Source: Myxococcales bacterium (GTDB taxonomy: Bacteria > Myxococcota_A > UBA9042). From it: a stretch of DNA of 64,000 nucleotides. The translations under genes were made by a program, and so were the position numbers. Location: NCBI GenBank assembly GCA_947491025.1, contig CANLIC010000006.1, positions 95,263-159,262 of the forward strand, written 5' to 3'. Positions 16,326 to 27,415 of this stretch are shown piece by piece (position 1 is the stretch's first letter; every line of letters begins with the position of its first letter). Under the pieces are notes generated by a model. It made no database searches. It saw only the letters and a list, made by a program, of their open reading frames with translations, and was not told the DNA's origin.

Positions 16326-17156
16326 CTACGCCAGCGCGCCATCGCCCCGCGCGACGTCCGCCTCGACCCGAAGCAGCGCGTTTGGATAGCCGCTCTCGGG
16401 GCCATGGCAGGACTCGACGCGAAACCCCGTCGCCGCGGCATCGGCCCGCAGGTCGTCCTCGCCATAGACCAGGTGCACGAGGCCGCCCGCCCCCATGCGC
16501 CAGCCGAACGCGGTGCCGGTGATCTCAGCGCCTGGCCGCGGCGCGCTGGCGGCGTGCACCTCGGCCGTGGTCTGGGCGCCGCCGCGCAGGCCACGGCTCG
16601 GCAGCAGCGGCCAAGACAACAGCAGCGGGGCGTCGGGCCGCAGCCGCGCCCGTACGGCCCGCAGCGCTGCCCGCCGCGCGGCGACGCCGAAGAGGTGCGA
16701 CCAGGCGCCCCAACCGAAGAGCGCCGCGTCGTAGGGCCCCGGCAGCACTGCCGCGCCGTCGAGCGCCTCAGCGCCGCAGCAGAGCACCTGCGCCTCCGCC
16801 CCGACCAAAGCCTGCGCCGCCGTCGCCAACGCCGGCACCGGGTCACAGCCGTCGACGGCGTAGCCCGCAGCCCGCAGCGCCCCCAACTCGCGACCGCCGC
16901 CGACGCCGAGCACGAGCACCCGCGCCGGTGCCGGCGGAAACGCGGTGTCGAGCGCATGGCGCTCGAAGTCGAAGAAGCCGAGCTCCTGGTGCCAGCCGCG
17001 GCGGTAATGCGCAGCCCGGCGGTAGTAGCGCGCCGTCATGGCGATGGCGTCCTCTTCGGCCATCCACCTGTTGGCGAGGCGTTGGCTCCGCGCCGCCAAG
17101 CCCTGGCCGAGCCGGGCCAGCTCGGCCGCCGCGATCAGTCGCAGTCGACGCCACAT
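16326..17156 (-). CDS. SAM-dependent methyltransferase-like protein
   Basis: 276 residues from ATG 17156 behind GGAGGACC (an in-frame GTG at 17180 is possible). The class-I Rossmann motif I is VLVLGVGGGRELGAL (near 80-94), followed by the acidic end of strand 2 in AVDGCDP. Post-motif strands are seen in PYDAALFGWGAWSHL and in 'RARLRPDAPLLLSWPLLP'. These match class-I small-molecule methyltransferases. The substrate is unknown. No membrane segment is visible, so it is cytoplasmic even though its neighbours are envelope proteins. Confidence 0.7.
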   Translation of the reverse strand: MWRRLRLIAAAELARLGQGLAARSQRLANRWMAEEDAIAMTARYYRRAAHYRRGWHQELGFFDFERHALDTAFPPAPARVLVLGVGGGRELGALRAAGYAVDGCDPVPALATAAQALVGAEAQVLCCGAEALDGAAVLPGPYDAALFGWGAWSHLFGVAARRAALRAVRARLRPDAPLLLSWPLLPSRGLRGGAQTTAEVHAASAPRPGAEITGTAFGWRMGAGGLVHLVYGEDDLRADAAATGFRVESCHGPESGYPNALLRVEADVARGDGALA

Positions 17157-17196
17157 GTCGCTTGGTCCTCCAAGGGCCACCGAGGGGCGGCTTCGC

Positions 17197-18180
17197 CTAT
17201 TGGCCGGGCGAGCCCGCCGCCTTCCAGCAGCCGTCCCCGGTCATGCAGGTCGACCACACCTGGGCGTTGCACACCGCCTGACAGGTCCGGGTGCCGGGCA
17301 CCTTCAGGCCGTCTGGCACGTCGCAGAGCGCCTCGCACGGCTCGCTGGCGCCGGCCATCGGGCACTGATCCGCCGCGGTGGTGCACAGATCAGGGCAGTC
17401 CAAGGCGCCGTAGCCGGCCCAGTAGGAGAAAGCACAGTTGGCGCCCAGCGGCTTCAGGCAGTGGTGGACGCCCTGCTTCTGCGAGCCATCGAGGCAGGTC
17501 ACGGTCAGCGGCTTCTTGGCGCCGTTGTCGCAAGTGCCGACCAGCTCCTTGCAGCTCTGCGGCGTCACGCAGGCCGCCCACTGCCCGCCGGTGCAGGCGC
17601 GCACGCCGGGGATCCGCGGCGGCACGTCGCCATGGATGCAGCCCGCCTGGTAGATCTGCGTGCACTCGACCCAGCAGCGCTGGAGCTGGCCCGGAGCGCA
17701 GACGGCGGGCCCGGCGTCGATCCCGGCCTCTGGCGCAGCGTCGACGCCCGCGTCTCCGGCGTCGCCTTGTGACGTCTCCTGCGCGACCTCTTCGACCGCG
17801 TCAGGCGCGACATCTGGTGCAGCATCCGAAGCTTGCACATCGATGGCCGCATCGACGCCGTTGGCTACTTCCGCCGCGGCCGCATCCAAGTCGGCGTCTG
17901 CGACCCCATCGGCGACCCCATCGGGCCCGGGCCCAATGTCGGCGGTGGCGACGTCCTGCGCGGTGTCCTGCCCGGACGCGGCGTCGACATCGCCTGCGCC
18001 GCCATCCGCCCCCGTGGCCGAGTCTGCACCGTCGCCGCCGGTCTTGCCGTCCACCTCGAACGTGGGCAGTTCCGACCCCGCCGCCGCGCCCGATCCTGGG
18101 GCCGCAGGCTGGCCGCAGCCGGCCACCAGCGCCCATGCGGCGATCGCCGCTGCAAGCATCGCCCCTCGCGCACTCCCCAT
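17197..18180 (-). CDS. Cys-rich lipoprotein with Asp/Ala linker
   Basis: 327 residues from ATG 18180 behind GGGAGGTCAAG. The signal ends in ALVAGC, a canonical lipobox. Residues ~30-170 are an Asp/Ala/Gly-rich, strongly acidic, probably unstructured linker. The C-terminal ~150 residues carry more than a dozen cysteines in a compact pattern (CAPGQLQRCWVEC, CIHG, CKELVGTC, CPDLC, CEALCDVP, CQAVC), presumably disulfide-bonded outside the cell. This layout is typical of myxobacterial surface lipoproteins. The binding partner is unknown. It lies 40 bp upstream of the methyltransferase gene. Confidence 0.8.
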   Translation of the reverse strand: MGSARGAMLAAAIAAWALVAGCGQPAAPGSGAAAGSELPTFEVDGKTGGDGADSATGADGGAGDVDAASGQDTAQDVATADIGPGPDGVADGVADADLDAAAAEVANGVDAAIDVQASDAAPDVAPDAVEEVAQETSQGDAGDAGVDAAPEAGIDAGPAVCAPGQLQRCWVECTQIYQAGCIHGDVPPRIPGVRACTGGQWAACVTPQSCKELVGTCDNGAKKPLTVTCLDGSQKQGVHHCLKPLGANCAFSYWAGYGALDCPDLCTTAADQCPMAGASEPCEALCDVPDGLKVPGTRTCQAVCNAQVWSTCMTGDGCWKAAGSPGQ

Positions 18181-18292
18181 CTTGACCTCCCGCTCTCGCG
18201 CCAGCTTATACCGGCGCAAGGGCCCTGACTACGCGGATGTTGGGCCCTTGCTGCGGCGCAGACGCCAGGGGTTCGGGCACGGCCCGCCGTTC

Positions 18293-18712
18293 TCACTCCC
18301 AGCCGGACCGCTGACGGATGCGGTCGCCGCGGCGGCGTTTCTCGTCCAGCCGCCGCTCCACCGAGCCCTTGGTCGGCCGCGTCGCCACCCGCGGCTTGGG
18401 CGGTTCCAGCGCCCGCAGCACGAGATCGGCCAGCCGCTCGCGCACGGTCGCGAGGTTCTGTGCCTGACTGCGTTGCGCCTGGCAGGTGAGGACCAGCTCA
18501 CCCTCCAACGTCAACCGGCGGCCCGCCAGCCCCGCCAGCCGCGACTTGACCTCGTCGCGGAGGTCGGCGCTGCGGCGCAGGTCAAAGCGCAGCTCGACGC
18601 TCGACGCCACCTTGTTGACGTTCTGGCCGCCGGGACCCGACGAGCGCACGGCGCTGACGGTGAGGTCGCGCGACGAGAGCACGATTCGGTCGTTGATGCG
18701 TAGATCTTCCAT
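18293..18712 (-). CDS. arfB: Alternative ribosome-rescue peptidyl-tRNA hydrolase ArfB
   Basis: 139 residues, matching ArfB (YaeJ). It has the catalytic GGQ loop in SSGPGGQNVNK (residues ~25-35), which hydrolyses peptidyl-tRNA on stalled ribosomes. Its basic C-terminal tail (EKRRRGDRIRQRSGWE) is the part that enters the empty mRNA channel. It lacks the codon-recognition domains of RF1/RF2. ATG 18712 follows GGGGAG. It lies 21 bp downstream of the P450 gene and is probably co-transcribed with it. Confidence 0.93.
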   Translation of the reverse strand: MEDLRINDRIVLSSRDLTVSAVRSSGPGGQNVNKVASSVELRFDLRRSADLRDEVKSRLAGLAGRRLTLEGELVLTCQAQRSQAQNLATVRERLADLVLRALEPPKPRVATRPTKGSVERRLDEKRRRGDRIRQRSGWE

Positions 18713-18733
18713 CGACTCCCCAGCTTTGCTCGG

Positions 18734-20224
18734 CTACGCCTCGCCAGCCGCGACCTTTCCGGCCGGCGCGCAGAGGCGCAGCTGCATCGGCATCGGCACC
18801 GCCGGCCGCAAGGTCACCGCTGCGCTGGTCCGCACGCCCGCTGCCGCCGGCGCGCCCAACTCCACCCGCCGCACAATCGACGCCAGGCAGAGCTGCAGCT
18901 CCATCAGCGCGAAGTGGTTGCCGACGCACACCTGCGGTCCGCCGCCAAAGGGGAAATAGGCGAACTTCGGCAGCCGCTGCTCGAGGCCGTTCAGCCAGCG
19001 ATCGGGGAAGAACGCGTCAGGGTCCGGGAAGTAGCGCGGGTCGTGGTGCATCGCCCACTGGCTCATCAGCACGGCATTGCCCGCCTCAATGCGGAAGCCG
19101 CCGAGCTCCATGTCGTGCAGGGCCGTCCGCCCGACGACGTAGGCTGGCGGGTGGACGCGCAGCGTCTCTTGAATGGTGGCGCGCAGAAGCGGCAGACGCT
19201 CCAGATCGGCAGCGCCCGGCGGGCGATCGCCAAGGGCGGCGTGCAGCTCCTCGCGCAAGCGCCGCTGCAGGTCTGGCTGCAGGCCCAGGTGCCAGCAGGC
19301 GAACGCAAGCGCGATCGCCGTCGTCTCGTGACCGGCAACGAACATCGTCACCGCCTCGTCGCGCAGCTCTTCGTCGGTCAAGGCGGCGCCCGACTCGTCG
19401 CGGGCGAGCATGAGGCGGCCGAGCAGGTCATCGCCGTCCTCGAGCGGCCGCAGCCGGCGGGCAGCGATCAGGCCATAGACGACCTTGTCGAGGGCGGCCC
19501 GGGCGTGGGCGACGCGCCGGCGCCCGCCGCGCAGCCACGACTTCGGCACAAAGCGGCGCCACGTCCGCAGCTCCAGCTCGAACTGCTCCATCATCTCGTC
19601 GATCGCTTCGCCGACTTCTGCCGAGACATCACCGACTTCAGCGCCGAACACCGTGCGAAAGACGATGCCGAGGGTCAGCCGGAGCGAGGTCGAGGCGACG
19701 TCTACCTCCTGGGTCGGCGCCGCCGCCGCCGCGCCCGCCGCCGCAGCGGCCGGGAGCTGCCATGCGTCCACCATCGCCTCGCTGCCTTGCACCATCTCGG
19801 CTGCCCAGGCCTCCAGGTGGCTGCGCTTGAAGAGCGGCGCGATCGCCTTGCGGTGCGCCCGCCAGACCGGGTTCTCCGAGGTCAGCAGCCCGCGACCCAG
19901 CGATTCCTCGAGCTTGCGGGTCACAGGGTCTTTGTGAAAGGACTCCGCGCGCTTCTGCAGCACCTCGCCGATGAGGTCAGGGTCGCTGAGGAAGATCAGC
20001 GTCTCGGTGCCGAGCGGCAGCCGACTGACCGGGCCATAGTCGCGGCTCATGCGGGTGATGAACGACAAGGAGTCGTTACGCATCCGGCGCAAGGTCTCGA
20101 TCATTCCGACCACGCCCGGGCAGGGCGGCAGCGGCAGCGCCGCCAGCGCCGCCGGGTCCAGCTCGCCGCCCGCCCCCGCCCTCTGTCGCTCTTGCTTGCT
20201 GTCCGCCGCCATCGCCGTCTTCAT
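18734..20224 (-). CDS. Cytochrome P450
   Basis: 496 residues, full length. The oxygen-binding I-helix motif AGHETT is at 297-302, the K-helix E353-x-x-R356 in QETLRVHP, the meander PDRW at 407-410, and the heme loop FPFGGGPQVCVG with the thiolate ligand at Cys433. The overall pattern is closest to bacterial CYP102/CYP110-like or fatty-acid/terpene type soluble P450s. There is no fused reductase and no signal peptide, so it needs external ferredoxin or flavodoxin electron donors, which are not in this window. The Ala-rich stretch at 158-169 is an insertion before helix F. Confidence 0.93.
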   Translation of the reverse strand: MKTAMAADSKQERQRAGAGGELDPAALAALPLPPCPGVVGMIETLRRMRNDSLSFITRMSRDYGPVSRLPLGTETLIFLSDPDLIGEVLQKRAESFHKDPVTRKLEESLGRGLLTSENPVWRAHRKAIAPLFKRSHLEAWAAEMVQGSEAMVDAWQLPAAAAAGAAAAAPTQEVDVASTSLRLTLGIVFRTVFGAEVGDVSAEVGEAIDEMMEQFELELRTWRRFVPKSWLRGGRRRVAHARAALDKVVYGLIAARRLRPLEDGDDLLGRLMLARDESGAALTDEELRDEAVTMFVAGHETTAIALAFACWHLGLQPDLQRRLREELHAALGDRPPGAADLERLPLLRATIQETLRVHPPAYVVGRTALHDMELGGFRIEAGNAVLMSQWAMHHDPRYFPDPDAFFPDRWLNGLEQRLPKFAYFPFGGGPQVCVGNHFALMELQLCLASIVRRVELGAPAAAGVRTSAAVTLRPAVPMPMQLRLCAPAGKVAAGEA

Positions 20225-20277
20225 GGGCCAGCCTCTTGGTGCGCTTCTGCCGGGAACGCCGTCCGCCAGGACGCCCC

Positions 20278-20799
20278 CTACCGGCTCGGCGGCGGCAAGC
20301 GTGCCACATCGACGCCCATCTCTACCATCACTTGCGCGACGCAGCCGGCCACTTCCGTCGCCAGGTCGGTGCAGAAGGCGTGCCGCTCCGGGCTGGCGAA
20401 GGCCTCAAACTGCCCGGTCAGGTCATTGCAGATCACCGTCGTCGACGCGCCGCGCGCGACCCGCGCCTGCCACAGCGCCTGGTAGCGCTGCACCGCCGCC
20501 ACCAACGCCGGCGTCGAGGGCGAAGCGGGATCTTCGGCGCCAAAGACCTCGCCGAGCACCAGCACGCCAGCGCCGATGGCGCCGCAGGTCGCCTCGCCGG
20601 TCAGACCGCCGCGGCGCAGGCCCACGTAGGGCCGCCCGTCGCGGCCGAACGCCTCGGCGATGGCGACGCCGCAGGAGCGATGGGCCACGGCCTTGCCGTC
20701 GTAGAGCAGCCGCGCCCGCTCCTCGGCCCAGGCGCGCGCCGCTGCGGCTTCTGAGTTATGGTGCGGTAGGGTGCTTTTAGGGTCGTAATGGGTCGTCAT
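20278..20799 (-). CDS. C_GCAxxG_C_C-family putative redox protein
   Basis: 173 residues with the spaced cysteines of this small family: Cys43 (SCGVAIAEAFG), Cys72 in TCGAIGAGVLVLG, then Cys124 (ICND), Cys143 (FCTDL) and Cys153 (GCVAQ). The family is thought to be redox-active, possibly disulfide- or metal-dependent, but its reaction is unknown. It starts at ATG 20799, overlapping the NUDIX stop (ATGA), and precedes the P450 by 53 bp. That makes an electron-transfer or thiol-redox link with the P450 conceivable but unproven. Confidence 0.8.
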   Translation of the reverse strand: MTTHYDPKSTLPHHNSEAAAARAWAEERARLLYDGKAVAHRSCGVAIAEAFGRDGRPYVGLRRGGLTGEATCGAIGAGVLVLGEVFGAEDPASPSTPALVAAVQRYQALWQARVARGASTTVICNDLTGQFEAFASPERHAFCTDLATEVAGCVAQVMVEMGVDVARLPPPSR

Positions 20800-21374
20800 G
20801 GTGCGATCTCTTCGGGCCTTGCCGGCCGGCGAACGCCGAGGTCGAGATCAGCGGCGTCCGGGGGCAGCGCTTCCACCTGGTGGTCCAACATCTGCGCGCC
20901 GTCGAACACGTAGCGGCCATCGAAGCGGACGCCGCGCAGCAGCAGAGGGATCCACAACGGGTCGTCGGACCACATCCGCGCGTACGGGATGGCGTCTTCG
21001 TCGACCCAGAGCGGGACGGCCTCGGCCGTCTCCTCGGCCAAGCCATGCGCGCCACGGCTCTGGTAGACGTGGACGTCCATGCTGTAGCCGTCGCAGAACT
21101 GGAAGCGGTGCCGACCGGCCCAGACCGCCTCGCGCGGGCGCACCCGCAGCTCCTCTTCGACCTCCCGCAGCGCCGCCTCGCGCGGCGTCTCGCCGGGCTC
21201 CAGACGGCCGCCTGGGGCGTTGACGAGGCCCTCTCCAAGGCCGCGCTTCTTCTCGATCAGCAGCACCCGACCGCCCTCGCGGACAAAGAGCAGCGTCGCC
21301 AGGTCGACGGGGCGCCAGGTGGACCAGTCGATGTCGTCGACTCGACGGGGCTGGGCGGGCGGTTGGCTTGGCAT
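20796..21374 (-). CDS. NUDIX hydrolase, MutT/MTH1-like
   Basis: 192 residues from ATG 21374 behind GAGGGAG. The Nudix box is present as GGRLEPGE-(x7)-REVEEEL, with the metal-binding glutamates intact. The conserved Gly two residues after the EE pair is Arg here (EELRV). The preceding GLGEGLVNAPGG resembles the substrate loop of 8-oxo-dGTP/2-oxo-ATP pyrophosphatases. It hydrolyses a nucleoside diphosphate linked to another moiety, and a house-cleaning role on oxidised nucleotides is the best guess. It is translationally coupled to the C_GCAxxG_C_C gene. Confidence 0.85.
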   Translation of the reverse strand: MPSQPPAQPRRVDDIDWSTWRPVDLATLLFVREGGRVLLIEKKRGLGEGLVNAPGGRLEPGETPREAALREVEEELRVRPREAVWAGRHRFQFCDGYSMDVHVYQSRGAHGLAEETAEAVPLWVDEDAIPYARMWSDDPLWIPLLLRGVRFDGRYVFDGAQMLDHQVEALPPDAADLDLGVRRPARPEEIAP

Positions 21375-21664
21375 CGGGGCTCCCTCGGAGATGGGGCGGC
21401 AGCACGGAGAGTCTGTCGGTTGGCCCTCGGCCGCAAGGGGAGGTCGGTACCGCGTACTGGCGCACCAGTCGCCAGGCGTCGCAGGGACTTGTCTGCGTCG
21501 GTACGGCCTCTCCGCTGCCGCGTACGTCGCCGGCCGCGCCGCGCTCCCATCGACCGAGCCGGCGCGCAGCGTCGGCCTTGCCATCGGCCGCGCCGGCACC
21601 GCAAGATCGACCGCTTGCAGCGCTCCCACCCGCGCGGCGCCGGCCTTCACCCAAAGGAAAGACC

Positions 21665-23636
<1,972 letters not shown>

Positions 23637-23647
<11 letters not shown>

Positions 23648-25709
23648 TCAAGAACTCGATGTCCGGTCGGGCCACCGCCCACAGGCGCAGGCGCGCATCG
23701 CGACGCTCTACGTCACGCTGGCCACCGCGTGGGCGTGCGGCGCCGACACCGACGATCCGACGCAACAGGCAAATTCCTGCGCAGACTTCCAGGCTCCACC
23801 GCCGACACCCGCAGGCTGCAACCCGCTGGCGCCGGAGTGGGGCGACTGCTTGCTGCCCTGGCCAGCCGATGTCTACCGCCGAGCAGCGCCGGAGAGCCAG
23901 GGTGCGATGCGGCTGCAGGTGCCGACGGCGGCCCTGCCCTTCCACCACGAGAGCGGCACGGCCATCGACTTTCTCGGCCGCAAGCCCGCCGACGGCTTCT
24001 CGCGCCTGCCGACCATCGCCGTCCGGGCGCCTGGCGGCTTCGCGGTGCCGGCGGGCGTCGGCTACCCCCTCGCCGACGGCGCGCGCGACCCGAAGGCCAG
24101 CGCCTTGGCGAGCCATCCCACGCTGATCCTGGACGTCACAACAGGCGAGTTCATCCCTCATTTCATCGATTACGATGACAGAATGGAAGGGAAAGACCCC
24201 GGCCGAGCCCTTGCGCTCCGGCCGCTGCGCCCGCTCGGTTTTGGGCGCACCTATGCCGTCGGGTTGCGGATCAAGGGCGGCGAGGGGGCGGTCCTGCGCG
24301 CCGATCAGAAGCCGCACACCAGCCCGGCGACCTTTGCCGCCTTGCGCGCCGTGGCCCAGGCTGGCGGCAAGGACGCCGCCGCATGTTGGTTGCAGACGAC
24401 GGTGCTGAAGCCGTTGGCAGACGCCGGCGTCCCAGCCGACGACCTCCTCCTCGCCTGGAGTTTCACCACCGAAGCCAAAGACTTCGTCACAGCCGACCTC
24501 TTGACCGTGCGGGCTGCGGCCCTCGCATCGTTCGCGGCGTTGCCAGTAGCCGCGACGGCGCTGGCGGTCGATGAGCCGGCGAGCGGACCTCTTGGCCGGC
24601 GGGTCGAGCTGCGGCTCACCGTGCCGCTTTTTCTGCAATCGGCGGCACCGGCCGCGCCGCTGCATCGCGACGCAGCAGGCCAGGTGGCGCAGAACGGCAG
24701 CGTGGAAGTACCGGCGACGATTTGGATCCCCCGCAGCGTCTTGGAGGGTACTGCGGGGCAGCTCATCGGCGGCCGGGCGCGCATCCTCCAGTTCGGGCAC
24801 GGCTTTTTTGGCAATCGCTCCGAGGCGGGAGGTTTCGGCCTCGATCTCGCCAGCAAGCACGGGTTCGTCGTCGCCGCCGTCGATTGGTGGGGCATGTCGG
24901 TGCCCGACCGTCAGGCCCTCATCGGTGGCATCTTCGCCGATCCGAGCGGGGCGCTGGCCTTTGTCGACCGCGTCCATCAGGCGATGGCCAATCAGCTCGC
25001 GCTGACCGAGGCCCTCTCGACCACATTGCTGAGTCTGCCCGCGCTTCAAGGCCCGACCGGGGAGCCGCTGCTCGACCCTGAGCGGCTGTACTTCTACGGC
25101 ATCAGCCAGGGCCACATCCTGGGCACCACCTTCCTCGCGCTCTCGCCGCGCATCGAGCGCGCTGTGCTCGCCGTCGGTGCGGTCGGCTTTGGCCAGATGA
25201 TGTCGCGCGCTGCGCCTTTCGGTCCCTTCCTCGGCCTCTTCCAACTCGCGGCCGGCGATCCCGCCTCGGCGTTCGACCTCACCTTGCTGCTCCAGACCGT
25301 GCTCGATCGCGTCGATCCGGTGATCTGGCTCGAGGAGCTGGCGGCACCGTCCCTCAAGGGCGCGCCGGCCAGTCGGGCCCTCTTGCAACACGTCGCGGTC
25401 GCCGACACGTCGGTGCCGAATTTCGCCAGCCACTTCCAAGCGCGCGCGCTCGGCCTGCCGCTGCTCTCGCCTTCGCCGCGCCCGATCTACGGCCTGACGC
25501 CCAAGCCCGGACCGATCGCGGGCTCAGCGCTGGTCGAGTGGGACTTCGGCCTGCCGCAGCCCGACCTCCTCGGCGCCCCGGTGACGAGCGAGAACCCGGC
25601 CCACAACGACCAACGCGGGCTGCCGGCGTCGATGGAGCAGGTCGACCGCTTCCTGCGCAAAGGTGGCCAGATCGAGTCCACCTGCGACGGGATCTGCGAC
25701 CCAGAGTGA
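23637..25709 (+). CDS. Lipase/alpha-beta hydrolase-like exported protein
   Basis: 690 residues from GTG 23637, preceded by AAGGGAAAA and overlapping the M2 stop. A hydrophobic N-terminus (IATLYVTLATAWAC) suggests export, possibly as a lipoprotein with a non-canonical lipobox. The C-terminal half has alpha/beta-hydrolase marks: an oxyanion-type FGHGFFG, the nucleophile elbow YGISQGHI (GxSxG), and an AHNDQRG segment near the end that may hold the His. The N-terminal half contains a FLPxPxD-like 'LLPWPADVY' seen in bacterial virulence-factor lipases. The substrate is unknown. It is coupled by GTGA to the next hydrolase. Confidence 0.65.
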
Positions 25710-26578
25710 GCAACCAAGACGCGACAACACAGCCGCCTCGCGCGCCGGCGCAGCGCCTCGACTGCGCTGGCGTCGCCACCGAGGTCTGGCAAGCGGAGGC
25801 CGCCGCCGGGGCACCAACGCTCCTCTGTCTTCACGGCTCCGCGGACTCAGCGGCGGCCTTTCGCCCGCTCGCAGCCGCGCTCGGTGCCCATGGACCAGCC
25901 TCGCTCGCGATCGTGGCGCCGCAACTACCGTCGTTCGGCGGGCCCGCGGATTCGTCGGTGCCGGCGTCCGCCCTCGACTTCGACCTCGCGTGGCTGGACG
26001 CCCTGATGGCGCAGACCGGCGCCCGGCAGCTCTTCGGCCACTCCTACGGCGCCTTGCTTGCCCTGCGCTGGGCGCTAAGCCACCCCGGCCGCCTCGACCG
26101 GCTCATTCTCGGTGAGCCCATCTGCTGGCACCTGCTGGACGATCCCTCGACGCCCGATGCCCGACCGCGCTTGCTCGAGGCGCAGTGCCTTCAGCCCTTC
26201 GCCGCCGGCGCCGACGAGCAGGCCATGGAGTGGCTGGTCGACTACTGGAATCGCCAAGGCTTCTGGCGCGACCTGCCGCCGAAGGTGCAGAACGCGCTGC
26301 TGGCCGGCGCCCGCCGCACCGAGCTCGAGGTCAAGAGCGGATCGCAAGACCTCACAACAAGAGAGGAGCTCTCCTGTTTGCGCGTGGAGACTGTGGTCCT
26401 CTTCGGTGCCGATACGACCCGCGAGTCGCAGGCGGTCTGCGCCGCCCTCGCAGCCGCGCTGCCGCATGGGCGCCTCGTCCGGCTGCCCGGCGTCGGTCAC
26501 CAGTTCTTGCGCCCCTGCGGCGCCGTCCTCGCCGAGCTCCTGCTCGCGCCGACCGCTGCGGCGTCAGCCAGCGCCTGA
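25706..26578 (+). CDS. Alpha/beta hydrolase
   Basis: 290 residues from GTG 25706, overlapping the preceding stop (GTGA). The fold signatures are an oxyanion loop CLHGSADSAAAF, the nucleophile in LFGHSYGALLALRWA (GHSYG), and the catalytic His in GVGHQF near the end, with an Asp likely in FGADTT. There is no signal peptide, so it acts in the cytoplasm, unlike its two coupled partners. It could be an esterase, lipase or haloperoxidase-type enzyme. It overlaps convergent lipB by 15 bp at the 3' end. Confidence 0.82.
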   Translation: MSNQDATTQPPRAPAQRLDCAGVATEVWQAEAAAGAPTLLCLHGSADSAAAFRPLAAALGAHGPASLAIVAPQLPSFGGPADSSVPASALDFDLAWLDALMAQTGARQLFGHSYGALLALRWALSHPGRLDRLILGEPICWHLLDDPSTPDARPRLLEAQCLQPFAAGADEQAMEWLVDYWNRQGFWRDLPPKVQNALLAGARRTELEVKSGSQDLTTREELSCLRVETVVLFGADTTRESQAVCAALAAALPHGRLVRLPGVGHQFLRPCGAVLAELLLAPTAAASASA

Positions 26579-27415
26579 GACCGGCGCGACCTGGTCGGGA
26601 AGTGCGACTTCTCCAGCCATCTCCGCCGTCGTTTCGTCTTCGCGCGGGGCAGCGAGCTCCTCAGCGGAGCGGCGGCGCAGCCGCCGACAGAGCGCTGTAA
26701 GCAACGCCGACTCGACCACTGACCAGGGCGGAGGGCCTCGGCCCGTACGCTCGAATTCGCGACGGATGCTGCTCATCTGGACGCCCTGCAACCCGCACGG
26801 CGTGATGAGGTCGAAGCCCTCCAGCCGCGGTTCGACGTTCAGCGCCAGGCCATGCAGCGACCAGCCCCGCTGCACGCCGACGCCGATGCTGGCCAGCTTG
26901 GTGCGTTCGTCGATCCAGACCCCGCTGAAGCCAGCACGTAAACAGGTGACAAGACCTATCATCGTACAGGCTTCGATGATGGCTTCTTCGAGCCCACGCA
27001 CCAGCGCCGGCAGGTCACCAAGAGGGCCGCGGCCGATGGGGCCTTGCAGGCGCGTCAACTGCACGATCGGGTAGACCACCAGCTGGCCCGGCCCGTGCCA
27101 GGTCACGTCGCCGCCGCGCGCCACCTCGTGGACGGCGACTTGCCGCGCCTCGCCGTCGGCGCCGTGCAGCAAGCGGCCGTGGATATTGGCTGCGCCGCCG
27201 CGCCGGCCCAGGGTGATGGTGGGCGGGTGCTCGACCACCATCAGCACGTCTGGTGCGCTCGGCGGACGGTCGCAGAGCCGCTGCATCAGGCGCAAACCAG
27301 CGGCATAGCTGAGCAAGCGCCGGCCGTAGTGCGCTTCGTCGCTCGGCCAGCAGAGGAGCGGATCGCCGGGCCATGCCGTGGCCGGGGCTGGCTCGTCGGC
27401 CTCAGCCCTCGCCAC
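26564..27415 (-). CDS. lipB: Octanoyl-[acyl carrier protein]:protein octanoyltransferase LipB
   Basis: 283 residues. It transfers octanoate from ACP to the lipoyl domains of E2 and GcvH proteins. Conserved blocks are GGDVTWHGPGQLVVYPI, KLASIGVGVQRGWSLHGLALNV (acyl-thioester Lys in KLAS(I)G) and ITPCGLQG, which holds the catalytic Cys. An extra ~40-residue C-terminal tail after the core is variable. The GTG start 27415, behind GGAGGCGGAG, overlaps the end of the RelA/SpoT-like gene by 14 bp, implying co-translation. LipA is not in the window. Confidence 0.94.
   Translation of the reverse strand: MARAEADEPAPATAWPGDPLLCWPSDEAHYGRRLLSYAAGLRLMQRLCDRPPSAPDVLMVVEHPPTITLGRRGGAANIHGRLLHGADGEARQVAVHEVARGGDVTWHGPGQLVVYPIVQLTRLQGPIGRGPLGDLPALVRGLEEAIIEACTMIGLVTCLRAGFSGVWIDERTKLASIGVGVQRGWSLHGLALNVEPRLEGFDLITPCGLQGVQMSSIRREFERTGRGPPPWSVVESALLTALCRRLRRRSAEELAAPREDETTAEMAGEVALPDQVAPVSGAG

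Noticed and set aside
16169..16957. Upstream extension of the beta-barrel frame to 581 codons
   Set aside because: The added part is Arg/Ser/Ala noise overlapping the methyltransferase. A signal peptide and ribosome site place the start at 16168.
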